Notes under the pieces: generated by a model
What the model was told of the DNA's origin: nothing
What the model saw: only the letters and a program-made list of their open reading frames with translations
Database searches by the model: none
From: Cliona cf. orientalis
Taxonomy: Eukaryota; Porifera; Demospongiae; Clionaida; Clionaidae
Reading direction: 5' to 3'
Assembly (NCBI GenBank): GCA_963930775.1
Contig: OZ005704.1
Location: forward strand, 2,728,001-2,792,000
Length of the DNA stretch: 64,000 nucleotides
Translations under genes and position numbers: made by a program
In this document: one piece after another, positions 39,424 to 49,804 of the stretch
Numbering within the stretch: position 1 is the first letter of the stretch
How the letters are laid out: the number at the start of each line of letters is the position of its first letter

Positions 39424-40470
39424 ATGGCTTTGGCTGCTCGGGAAGTGCAAGTCGCTACGGGTGATAAACATGCCGTTGCCATTGAGAGGAAACTCGTCGT
39501 GGATCCACAGACGGGAAGGGCTGCACATGTGGAGAATGTCGCTGTTGCCGTTGAACTGGATGATGGGACAGTTGGAGTAGCTCGACAGCAAAGAATTCAC
39601 TTTGTGCAAGATAGCGGTAGATCCACTAATTATAGCTCGCCTGAGATCATGTGCTGCATAATCTTTCTTTTTCAGGAGCTCTTCAGCGATTTAGTGGTTT
39701 GGGCCAAATAAAAGAAGCTAAGGAAGACACCTCCAACAAGGGAGCCTTGTCAATCAAACTGCTTGAAATTCTATGTGGAACAGGTAAGTTCACCTATCAT
39801 GTAGATCTTAGCCATAATATTTAATATTATTGTAGCTACATTCATTGAATTTGATCTTTCATAATTATTATAGTTTCTCTTTTGTTGCCATGGGCAACAT
39901 TACAGGTGCTTGTCTCTTGATTTTGTTGATCTTTGCTCTACTTCCTGTTGTAGCAGTTATTATTGGTAATTTGCATGCCAATCAATGAAATTCAATAGTT
40001 TCATGATAATAATTATAATGCATTCAGGATCTGTTTATCTCACTCGATGTGAATTTATCAATGATCGGTCAAACACTAATGTTCCAATTTGGCTGATAGT
40101 GTTTGGTGGTGTCGGTATTCTTCAGACGCTGGTTCACATCTGTAAGCACTGCTGTCAGCGTATCTGTAAGAGCTCAGAAGATGATGATGAAGGGAGTGCG
40201 ATGTCCACCCTTATCTCCCGCTGTGGCTGCTGTTGTGACAGCTTCTTCATCGCATTCCAGTTCGTGTGGATGATTGTGGGCAGCGTTTGGGTGTTTGGAG
40301 CTTACAGTGACTACAGGGAAATGGGCAATGCCTGTGTCGACTGTTGCCACACAGTGCCATATCTCTTCTCTTTCGTTGTTTTGATTTTGATCTATAGCTT
40401 GGGTTCTCTGCTCTGCTTGGGTGTTTGCTGTTGCGTCTGCTGTGCTCTCTGTGTCAGTGATGACAGTTGA
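39424..40470 (+). CDS. TMEM272-like four-pass membrane protein, copy 2
   Basis: The exons are 39424-39616, 39676-39783, 39906-39965 and 40028-40470, giving 267 residues and nearly identical to copy 1 through all four membrane segments. Main differences are INDRSNTN for IDDRSNTN and a diverged C-terminus ending SDDS. The acceptor of exon 2 reads TTTTTCAGGAGCTCTTC, where copy 1 has TTTTTCAGCTCTTC. Three extra bases thus create two usable acceptors three bases apart (39676 or 39679), adding or omitting one residue. It is tail-to-tail with SRCR copy 2. The intact frame argues that it is functional. Confidence 0.82.
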
Positions 40471-40991
40471 TGAGATAGAATATTAACTTGTAGCTAGTAG
40501 CCGGTGACATTAATTACTAGGTCCTGTATGCATGCATTATATATGTTACAACTACTAACATTCACAAACTATGGTAATATTAATTTTGTGTTGTACAATG
40601 AGTCTGGTAATAATGTACAAAGTCATGCATGAAGGCCAAGATTAAGTAATATGTAGCCCTTATTAAGTTATTACAATATTGTATTACCAACTAACGTGTA
40701 TAACAAAAATTTCTGTAGTCTAACTATCTTTAGCTAGGTGATGCATCATTGTATGACAATAAATATAATAATTTTAAATTATTGTAATGATCATAAATAT
40801 CATTACTATGAGATAATGTTATTATAGTTTCACTCAACAATAATAATTATGCATACAATGTCATGGATCATGATCATGTAATATCAACATCACAAAATTC
40901 TACTAAGTTCTGAATATAACACTGAATTAAATTTGGCATGCAAATCATTACCATGGACTAGTCTTAGCCTAATAGAATATTAATAAGAGTT
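40471..40991. other. Gap between convergent genes, copy 2
   Basis: AT-rich sequence between the two stop codons. It shares little beyond composition with the corresponding gap in unit 1, and no gene is seen. Confidence 0.5.
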
Positions 40992-43900
40992 TCACTGTTC
41001 TTTATTACCACAACAGCAGAGTACACAGCATGCAATAATAGCCACAATGAACCCAAACACAGTAGCTGCAACAATTGCTCCAACAACACTGCCAACGTTG
41101 ATGCTCACAGTATTTGATGCTGCAGTTAAAAAACACCATGTTATTATAATTAAGCTGTCATTACCAGAATTACTATTGGATAAATTAACTTGCAGAATGT
41201 ATTGTATCATGAAACAACTTACTTTGACTACAGGTGATTGCCACATCTTGGCTGTGTCGGCACACAGCATTTCCAAACCCACTATGACTGCAGTTTGCAA
41301 GAAAGATGTCGTTTGAGCCACATTGGATATTGCTAAGCCAGATTGTGTCACTGCCTTCATAATACCTACATTACAGAAATGCCACTGTGACTGTCATGAG
41401 AGCAAATTCAAAGGTGACAGGACAAAAAAAATTTATCATAGTAAGTACTCAAAATTGATTTCAGTGTTTACTATTATCTCCAATAGATATGTCATAATAT
41501 TATAATAACATGTTGAGCTTGACAACCGATTAAGATTGTTCCCTAAGGAAAAAAACTCCCAAGAGTCTAGCTCTTGGGGGTAAGGAATGTCTGTAGCTTG
41601 TGAATATAGGGGTGGATAGTGTATTATAATATTATTCATCATACCTCCTTTAAAGAAAACTGAACTCTATACTGCCCCACCCCTCAATCTGACACATAAA
41701 TCAAATTTATGATCATACAATGCATTATTGTACTTGTTCCTCCCCTCATACTCTATCTCAGGTTGAGTCTAGATCAAGATGGAGTATAAACACACCATTT
41801 TGGAACACGACTATTGTAATAATAGTAATAATATGTTTACTGCCAGAGCAAGCATATATTATTCACTGAGTGATTCCTACCCATCATTCCACAATCATAA
41901 TAATTATGGGATACACAATAGCATAGCTTGTGCACACACACACAATAAACCTTCTACATGTATTATTATTTCAGTGTCTTTACTAAGCTTATACTCCTTG
42001 AGTTAACACACATACAAACACCAATTAACCCTCTCCCATGCATGCAGTATCAGACCCTCAACACTTACCCTAAGCTTGCCACATTTCCATACTTCCTTGC
42101 AGTATCATATCCTAATTGTTGGCATACAACATTTGCATCTGTCTGATCAAACTGACTGTCACAAACTGTCCCCCATTCTCCATTGTAATAGATTTCAAGA
42201 CGACCAGCTGAAGTTCCAGGATCAGTGCGAGAAAAAGAGTCAGATCTAGACACGAGCCTTACTGCCCCATCTATTCAATAATCATGTTAAGTGTTTTATT
42301 GGCTATAGTACCGCATCTGAGATATTTTGGACTTACCAGCAAGACAAGAAATAGCCAAATCCTGACTATGAGTGCAATCAGTTATACCAATACCATCTGA
42401 ACTGCAATAATATCTGCTATCTGAACGACTATAGTAGCAACTAAAATTTTCAGCCCATATCGGAGTGGAACTGGAGCCTTGATCAAAGCTACAATAACAA
42501 TCATAATAATAATTTATACTTCAACAGTAAAATTATTGACCATGCATAATGCATTGAATTGAAATGTTACCTCAAGACAGATTGACTTCCAACTGCTCCA
42601 TAGCTTAGTACACTTGTACTGCCAGTCAGAATGCTGCACATGGCTGTAGCGTCACTTGAAGTAAAGCCATCAGTACAGGTAGTACCCCAGCGTCCAACAT
42701 AAAAGATATCCAATCTTCCGGCTGTGAGATAGGGTGAAGTCTGTTCATTCTTTGACACCAGTCGCACCACAGATGGAGCTACATTTAGTATAATAAATTA
42801 AACTATAGTCAGTCCCGGGTGCACATGCACACTATCAACCTACACAATTCTTTATATTATGTCCAGTACCATTATTTTGTTATTTTCTTAATCAAAATTT
42901 GATCACGATGCAACATTAAATTTAAAGCTATTACTGAGTCTAATTGTCAAACCTGTTGCATATGGAGATGAACACTCCAGAGCCACATCTTGGCTGTGTG
43001 TACAAGAGAACCCTGAACTCCGTGGACAATGATACACAGTCAAATCTCTAGCTGGATCACAGGACAAATTGCTTATCCAGATTCTGGTTGAAGGTGATGC
43101 TTGAGGAAATCTATATCAATGCACATATTAATAGCACGCATAATTACTGTAACAGCATATAGTACCGGCACTTATCTTACCCTAACTCCCCTACAGTTCC
43201 ATAGTTCACAACCGTTCTGTACCCCAACTGCATGCAAGCGAGCTGTGCATCATCCTGTCCGAATCCAACGCTGCAAATTGTTCCCCACTCTTCTTCCAGA
43301 ATGATTTCAAGACGACCAGCAGTATCACCAAGAGTAGATGAACTATTCACAAGTCGAAGGCTGCCAGGATCCTAGTATTATATAAGATTGATTAATCATA
43401 AGTGCACAATGCATTTTAGGCTGCATATGCACGGACACGTACAGTCATGTACATTACATGAAAGATACAGCAGTTCATCTGCTGATGCAATTGAGTTTTG
43501 AAACGTTTTGAAATTCGGCAAACTGCTGCAAACATTTTATTTCATCTGCCTAGTCAGCAATGGTAGATATTTGTGTATACATGCAAAGCACAGTATAATA
43601 ATTATATGTGATTTGCATGCAGTAATTAAAATAAATTATGGTAACACCCGGGCAGCCCACCTGCATGTGCTGGGACTCTACCTGATGAGAAACTAATAAT
43701 TTATAATCAACTAATGGGGACCTTTAATATTATGTGGGCTTGTGTATATTTAATATGCTCCAGCCTCACTTGAAATAGCTGGCAATCAGACTGAACAACA
43801 ACCACAGTAAGTCCATCAGAGTCACAGCTTGATTATGATATGGCTACTATATAATATAGTACATCCAATTCAATTGCATGCGCTTTAAGCCTAGCATCAT

Positions 43901-44205
43901 ACCGTATAATTATATGACATTGTATGGTAAAGATGAAAGCGTACATGGCAATTTACACAATTCATGATAGTGCTTTAAAAAGCTTAAGTATCATCCTTAT
44001 GTTAGGATACAGGGCATTCACTAATGTAGCCTGGCCAAAATTACTAAGATCCTGCAAAAGTCTACAAGTTTCTCTGATTCATGCACAAGTCATGTACTAC
44101 AATTATCATGATTATTACACTGGATTGGCCATAGGCATTCTTTGAGAAGAGCAGCACCACGACCGCAATGAACAACATCTTTATAGCTAGGTCCGATCTC
44201 GTCAT
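40992..44205 (-). CDS. Three-SRCR type I membrane receptor, copy 2
   Basis: The minus-strand exons are 44205-44119, 43371-43181, 43110-42953, 42778-42571, 42488-42337, 42270-42069, 41365-41223 and 41119-40992, giving 422 residues with the same exon plan as copy 1. Signal peptide, three SRCR domains split at the same phase-2 position and one membrane helix are kept. SRCR landmarks include [10 protein letters not shown] and [11 protein letters not shown] in the last domain. The cytosolic end differs: [13 protein letters not shown] here against [13 protein letters not shown] in copy 1, so copy 2 gained a likely palmitoylation cluster. Exon 6 is one codon longer. Both copies are open throughout, which suggests both are used. 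Confidence 0.9.
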
Positions 44206-44262
44206 GGATTACTCGTCTACTTGATCCCCGACGCCAAGATTTGGGGGGGCGATCCCCCACAA

Positions 44263-44325
44263 AATTACCGGTAGTTCGGGGCGAGCCTGAGCGAGCCCCG
44301 AATACACGAGAGACAGGAAGCGGTT

Positions 44326-44368
<43 letters not shown>

Positions 44369-45023
44369 TGTGGGGTGATCATTTCAGTGAAGAGAGAGTT
44401 AAATTTTGAACGCGTAAGGTAATGGTCGTCATGCGCATGCGCATACGCCCGCACTGCACTATCGATCTCTGATCGATCTGAGAGACAACTGGAGCGTAGG
44501 CAAGGCATAAAACTGAAAACTGGAAAGGTGAGTGCTGTACCACTCTAGCAAGGCTCAGATCCACGACTAACATCACTGGTAGACTCCATTTTCCTGAGCA
44601 TGAAGATGACTGCATGGAGCCTCGGAGGCTTATCCCCTCAGCTAGGGCCTGTACGTGGACTCATGGTCATGGCATGTAGACTACTAAATATAGTATAGGT
44701 AATCAACATTATTGGACTATAGCTGTTATACTAGCAATCTGTGATACTTTCACTGTCATGGTAGCTTCTCAGGTCTAGCTACTGGGGTACCAATTAACCC
44801 CATGTGCGCATGTATGCCTGTAGCTTTCAAAGAAATCTTGTCACTTTTGCGAAGGCTCGCCCCGCACAGATGATTTTCATCAGCACTAGTATAATATTAT
44901 ATTATGTACGAAGATAAGCCAGTGCGCATGCGTACTAGATCTATAGCGAGACTTTTGGGGGGGGGGGGGGGGGGGGGGGAGGCACCACAGGCTTGTGTTG
45001 CCATGTACATGTCACATCGGTAG
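44263..45023. other. Spacer with simple repeats
   Basis: No gene is seen. It holds a (TA)n run at 44330-44366, palindromic GCATGCGCATGCGC near 44430, and a run of about 22 G at 44957-44979. The frames here are low complexity. Confidence 0.55.
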
Positions 45024-45130
45024 CAGAGAGACCAAGCGTCCTCCGTCCTCCAAGCTCCGCTCACCCGGAGGACCGTTCACTCATCTATCTATCTAGCTAT
45101 CTCATGCCACGTCTCAAAGTTCAAGACTGA
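45024..45130 (+). pseudogene. Third fragment of the myosin tail
   Basis: CAGAGAGACCAAGCGTCCTC and the following bases match 32226-32290 of the last myosin exon. After an interruption by (TCTA)n, TCTCATGCCACGTCTCAAAG to AAGACTGA matches 32311-32341. Only about 100 bp remain. Its place right after unit 2 suggests the remnant of a third tandem unit. Confidence 0.85.
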
Positions 45131-45382
45131 TAATATCCTTGTTTCCTGTCACCATCAAGATGCCAAGAGTATGCGAGCGGGCGGTTATTATCTACTAGAG
45201 TTACACTTCGTGTAGGGTTATGTAGACAATGGCGTATTTTGAGAAATATTGCCCTTAGGCCTAAAGGGAAGATTTTACGCCAGTGTTTCCTTTAGACCTA
45301 AAGGGGAGATTTTACGCCACGCTCGCCGTTTTGTACATAACGGGGACATTTTACGCTAGGTATTTTGGCGCATATCTGCCCT

Positions 45383-45480
45383 TGTGTTTGAACATTATAA
45401 TAACATTATAAAGGGAAGATTATACGCCAACCATATGAGTGGCGTAAACGCTTCTCTTTATGATAATAAACAAACACAAA
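45383..45480. repeat. Fold-back repeat
   Basis: The left arm (CTTGTGTTTGAACATTATAA to GATTATACGCCA) is the near reverse complement of the right arm (TGGCGTAAACGCTTCTCTTT to AAACAAACACAAA). The right arm matches part of the 110-bp tandem unit at 47011-47230. Related GATTTTACGCCA motifs occur three times at 45270-45355. Confidence 0.65.
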
Positions 45481-45491
45481 GGCGAGTTTAT

Positions 45492-47009
45492 ATAAACAAT
45501 CACTTGTAATAATAACATGTACAAGGCAGCAATATAGAAAAAATAAACAAACTCATGAAAGAACAAAGTGACATGTATAGTTCAAAAGTTAGCCCAGAGA
45601 CGAAAACCTTGCTTCGGCGGAAACAAGGTCCAATGGAGGGAATGGTAGTCTGACTGCTTGGCCAATGGTTGATCGAGCACCCCGGATACACTGGATTGAA
45701 GAGCGGAGGAGGGAAAATGACAGGCTACAACGAATCCAGGCCATGGTGCTACTGTAGGAGACATCACGTTTGGCTGAAATCAGGGAGGCTAGACGCTTGT
45801 AACACACTGAGGCAGCATTTCCCAGACCTCCAGTAAGGGACATGACCAACGGAGTGAAGGAGCCATGTTCAATTTCACGAACTCTTTGTTCATAAGCTCT
45901 CTTCTTTTGATTTTCATGCTTTCTGTAGCAGGTGGGGAGGGGTTGTCTATTTGAGGGAGCAAGGGGGTTGAAAACTCTCACATCAAAGTAGGCACGTTCA
46001 GATCTGCCCCCCCAGAAACCATTTGCTGCTATGTCAAGCCTGGCTCCATCATCGGCAATAGCGGTGGCATTTGAAAACACCTCCCCAGTTACTGGTTGCA
46101 GGGTTGGCTCCACGCAGACATCGTGACAGACTTCAGTCATTAAGTTGGCAGTGAGATCTCTAATTTCATTGTGGCGAATGGTCGGGAAGCCACCTTTGGG
46201 GCAGGAGAGCGCATGTTCCACTGAGAAATTGGTTCCACAGGCGCAATTAGAGGGGGAATAGGAGGGTTGCCACCCATATCGCAGGGCAATGGCATCTCTG
46301 AAGGCACCCTTGTGGAGAGTAAAGCCAAATTCTTCCAGTGGTAGGGAGGTAAGCCAGCTCGAAGCCCCCTTTTCTTGTGCGAGGTCCATAGCACGTTGGA
46401 GAGAACCTGAAATTGAGTCCCTGAGTGTACTAGCAGCTGCCTTGGAGCTTTCACGTTGGAGTTTTTGGGCTGCCAGTTTGGCGTTCACTTGAGCATCAAT
46501 GCAATCCGGGGGATACTCACGGTTTTGGGCTAGAATTCTGTCCTTTAGAGGAGCAGAGATGCTGGCGGAAGCTTTGTGCTGTGCAGAGGAGATCTTGGTG
46601 GGGTTGACCAAGCCCATCCCACCAAGTCTTGCCGGAAGACCCAGAAGATCACGGACTGAGTCATTCGGAGAACATTGGCCAGTTAAGATTGGAATTAGGT
46701 GAGAGCGAATGCAGTCCTCAAGAGGTTGAAGAGACTGGCTGACATTGGGGACCGTGCGACAGAGGTACGAGATCTTGTGTACATATCCGTGAGTGAAGGC
46801 AGCATAGGCAGCGTGAGGTTGGGTTCTTGCTATGTCCATCAAGAGCACCAATTCATCTCTCCATTGGTTGACCTTATCGGTGATGAACTGGTCAGCAAAC
46901 CCCTGTGAGCCGAGGGGGGCTCCGAGATAAGGCCTACCATTGGAGGAGATCTTGACCTGTGTGTCATGGAAGATTTCCTTTGCTTTAGCCAGTAGTGAGT
47001 CTTTTGTTA
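45492..47009 (-). mobile_element. 5'-truncated LINE, C-terminal RT region
   Basis: An uninterrupted minus-strand frame (45589 to about 47010) encodes the C-terminal part of a non-LTR retrotransposon polyprotein. It starts inside the reverse transcriptase (KISSNGRPYLGAPLGSQGF) and continues through a thumb-like region. A zinc-knuckle-like CACGTNFSVEHALSC and a conserved C-terminal domain (ARLDIAA, AYFDVRVFNP, REIEHGSFTPLV) common in cnidarian and sponge elements follow. The fragment is bounded by an 11-bp direct duplication GGCGAGTTTAT at 45481-45491 and 47010-47020, inside copies of a tandem repeat, so both ends are defined. The 5' truncation is typical of target-primed insertion. The frame is still open, so insertion is recent. 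Confidence 0.85.
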
Positions 47010-47010
47010 G

Positions 47011-47230
47011 GCGAGTTTATGCGCTGCGATCTCGGCCGTTCTTAGCGGGGCTGAGCATGCGCAAAGTATCCTACTGAGTGGCGTAAAAGCTTCTCTTTAT
47101 GATACTGAACAAACACAAGGGTGAGTTTATGCGCCGCAAACTCGGCCGTTCTTAGCGGGGCTGAGCATGCGCAAAGTATCCTACTGTGTGGCGTAAAAGC
47201 TTCTCTTTATGATACTGAACAAACACAAGT
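47011..47230 (+). repeat. Two tandem 110-bp units
   Basis: Unit 1 (47011-47120) and unit 2 (47121-47230) are nearly identical, each with CTCGGCCGTTCTTAGCGGGG, GAGCATGCGCAAAGTATCCT and CTTCTCTTTATGATACTGAA. A partial unit lies at 45437-45491, on the other side of the LINE, so the LINE landed inside an array of these. Confidence 0.9.
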
Positions 47231-47510
47231 TAACTGACTATCGCTACTAATCGATGCTGATGCACCCAGATACTAGTATACTTTGGAGGTTGTGCCCGGC
47301 CCAGGGGAACTGCTGCCGCCGCCGGTAATGCAATGGACGTCACGTCAAATTCCTGGATCAACCAATGAGCTAGAACGCGCATGCGCACAGCGATCACACT
47401 AACTCGAGCCCCTCCCCCGAGTGGGCGAGGTCGATCCGTTGCGCAACATCCAAGCCTTGGGAGGTCTGAGGTGGATGTCCTGCATACACCACCCCGTCCT
47501 GAGCGAGAAA
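47229..47510 (+). repeat. Direct repeat, copy A (partner 48915-49180)
   Basis: About 270 bp starting ACTATCGCTACTAATCGATG and ending CACCCCGTCC are almost identical to 48915-49180. It contains GCCGCCGCCGGTAATG, a CRE-like TGACGTCCAT/GGACGTCACG core and GGTCGATCCG. The function is unknown; it could be a promoter-bearing or SINE-like unit. 47511-47773 is GC-rich with no gene and ends in TTAACTGACTATCG, the same bases that precede copy A. Confidence 0.8.
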
Positions 47511-47779
47511 CCCCAGGGCAGGACAACGGTCACATCTCGGCGGATGGACAGGAATTTGGGTGGGAGGTGGGGCAGCAAAATATCTTTTTTTTTCCAGCTC
47601 CCAGCAGCTTACAATTGCACAGAATGGGCGCCTTTCACCGATGCAGCGTCTATAAATACGCGCGCATTGCGCGCGCCCGCGCGCCACCCCATATCCGCCA
47701 TAGGCGGCCAGGCCGCACCCCCGCTCTGCAGTTAACTCTGTTTAACCTCTATAGTTAAACATTATTTAACTGACTATCG

Positions 47780-47953
47780 TATGGTGGCCGAGAGTGTCAC
47801 TTTTTCGTGTACGGGTCCGCCTCCTGACTCCGATTCCGGCTCCGAAATAAGACTGCGGGCCCGGGTCCGGCTCCGAAATATGACAGCGGTTCTGATTCCG
47901 GCTCCGAAATCAGAACACGGATATATTCCCGGCTCCGTAGTAAGACAACGGTT

Positions 47954-47998
<45 letters not shown>

Positions 47999-48707
47999 AA
48001 ATAAGAACACGGATCCGGTCCCGAATTAAGATCCCGGATCCGGTTCCGAGTATGGTTTACGGTTCCGGGTCCGGAATGGTGTAAATAAGCATCCTACTCT
48101 CCGAGTACTCTCAGAAGTATACGCACAGACCTCAGTCCTTCTATGCGTGTTTCAATTAATTTTATTGATGGTCTGTGTTTAAAATAGACAGCATAGCGTA
48201 AAGCGATCTACAAAATCAGCGCTACGGCACGCTGTGAGCATGCGTGGTACTGGCACGCACGCGCACGCGCACGTGGGTTTGGCCACGTATACATGTAGGC
48301 GCGGTATGGGAGTGGCCCGGGGTGATGCCTGTTGACTGTGGACGTGCATTAATTGCAGGTTGCCATCTCTCAATCACTTATTGTGCAACGATCGGCTACC
48401 GTAAATATTAACAGCTCCAAGGGCCAGAGCTAGCTTTGTGTGATTTAAAGTACACGTGGTCAAACCCACGTGCGCGTGCGCGTGCGTGCCAGTACCACGC
48501 ATGCTCACAGCGTGCCGTAGCGCTGATTTGACCATCAATAAAATTAATTGAAACACGCATAGAAGGACTGAGGTCTGTGGTGCGTATACTTCTGAGAATA
48601 CTCGGAGAGTAGGATGCCTATTTACACCATTCCGGACTCGGAACCGTAAACCATACTCGGAACCGGATCCGGGATCTTAATTCGGGACCGGATCCGTGTT
48701 CTTATTT

Positions 48708-48740
<33 letters not shown>

Positions 48741-48914
48741 AACCGTTGTCTTACTACGGAGCCGGGAATATATCCGTGTTCTGATTTCGGAGCCGGAATC
48801 AGAACCGCTGTCATATTTCGGAGCCGGACCCGGGCCCGCAGTCTTATTTCGGAGCCGGAATCGGAGTCAGGAGTCGGACCCGTACACGAAAAAGTGACAC
48901 TCTCGGCCACCATA
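47780..48914. mobile_element. 1135-bp element with very long inverted arms
   Basis: Perfect termini TATGGTGGCCGAG and CTCGGCCACCATA lie next to a 6-bp duplication CTATCG (47774-47779, 48915-48920). The outer arms are 47780-48173 and 48530-48914, the inner arms 48213-48288 and 48454-48529. The left side has 39 extra bases (48174-48212), and the loop is only about 165 bp. The arms carry (GGCTCC)n hexamers, seven units left and five right, and many TCCGGNTCCGAAATAAGA-like units. Arg/Ser-repeat reading frames here are artefacts of the hexamer. No transposase is encoded. Confidence 0.88.
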
Positions 48915-49180
48915 CTATCGCTACTAATCGATGCTGATGCACCCAGATACTAGTATACTTTGGAGGTTGTGCCCGGCCCAGGGGAACTGCTGCCGCCGCC
49001 GGTAATGCAATGGACGTCACGTCAAATTCCTGGATCAACCAATGAGCTAGAACGCGCATGCGCACAGCGATCACACTAGCTCGAGCCCCTCCCCCGAGTG
49101 GGCGAGGTCGATCCGTTGCGCAACATCCAAGCCTTGGGAGATCTGAGGTGGATGTCCTGCGTACTCCACCCCGTCCAAGG
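48915..49180 (+). repeat. Direct repeat, copy B
   Basis: Second copy of 47229-47510, beginning just after the 1135-bp element. The uninterrupted sequence at copy A (TTAACTGACTATCGCTACTA) shows what the insertion site looked like before the element entered. 49181-49394 has no recognised gene. Confidence 0.85.
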
Positions 49181-49394
49181 GAAGGTGAAACCATGAGTGA
49201 ACCTTCAACCTCCCAAGAAATACCCTCGAGGTGAGCCACCCCACCATCAATGCACGAACTTAATGGGTAAGGGTCGCCCATGCTAGTTTGGAGCCCGAGT
49301 TCGGTCTTTTGGTAAGGATCATAATCCTTGGTGGGTACAGGGTTGTCATCGTGCTACTGCAGTATAGGTGTACTTGAGTTGAATCTTGCAAGAT

Positions 49395-49580
49395 GCCTAG
49401 CACTTTCTTGCAAGAATTCTTGGATCTTTATTTTTGAAGTCATCTAACTGCAAGATTTTGCTGTAGAATGCAAGATTCTTATAAATCCTGCAAAATCTTG
49501 CAAGATTTCAGAGGGGTAAGTAGGTGCAAGATACAACTTGCATGAATTGTGTAAGATTCTTACAAGATCTTGCAAGAAGC
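49395..49580. repeat. TGCAAG-rich degenerate repeat, second block
   Basis: Same style as 1-290: many CTTGCAAGAT copies in both orientations, ending TTGCAAGAAGCTTCTGTATG. Confidence 0.8.
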
Positions 49581-49730
49581 TTCTGTATGGGCAGCTCTGG
49601 AACGAAATTAAGGTTGAGATCATCAGTCACAAGCCAATAAGTAAGTAAGTTATGTAAAGACGCTATATCAATCCTCAGTCGGCTCTGAATTTGTCAGTTT
49701 GTCCTCTATATTTCTAATTAGTGCCCCTCC

Positions 49731-49732
<2 letters not shown>

Positions 49733-49802
<70 letters not shown>
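49733..49802 (+). repeat. (CT)n microsatellite
   Basis: About 33 uninterrupted CT dinucleotides. Peptides of alternating Ser-Leu or Arg-Glu read from it are not genes. Confidence 0.95.

Positions 49803-49804
<2 letters not shown>

Larger units (their letters stand above)
38519..44262. repeat. Segmental duplication, unit 2
   Basis: Second copy of 31658-37862: decayed myosin tail, TMEM272-like gene and SRCR gene in the same order. Coding exons of the two genes are highly similar to copy 1, while the myosin part has lost its frame. The different outcomes point to selection on the two genes. Confidence 0.92.

Noticed and set aside
40992..41360. Continuous minus-strand frame [19 protein letters not shown] as one exon
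   Set aside because: The frame offset from it encodes [21 protein letters not shown], the end of an SRCR domain, and splices correctly to the membrane exon.
47400..47445. tRNA-like B-box (GGTCGATCC) in the direct repeat
   Set aside because: One base short of the consensus, no cloverleaf and no clear A-box at the right distance; not enough to call a SINE or tRNA.
47774..48029. Reading frames with long Arg-Ser or Arg-Leu repeats (also at 48677-48953)
   Set aside because: They are translations of the GGCTCC hexamer inside the inverted arms, appear on both strands, and have no coding features.
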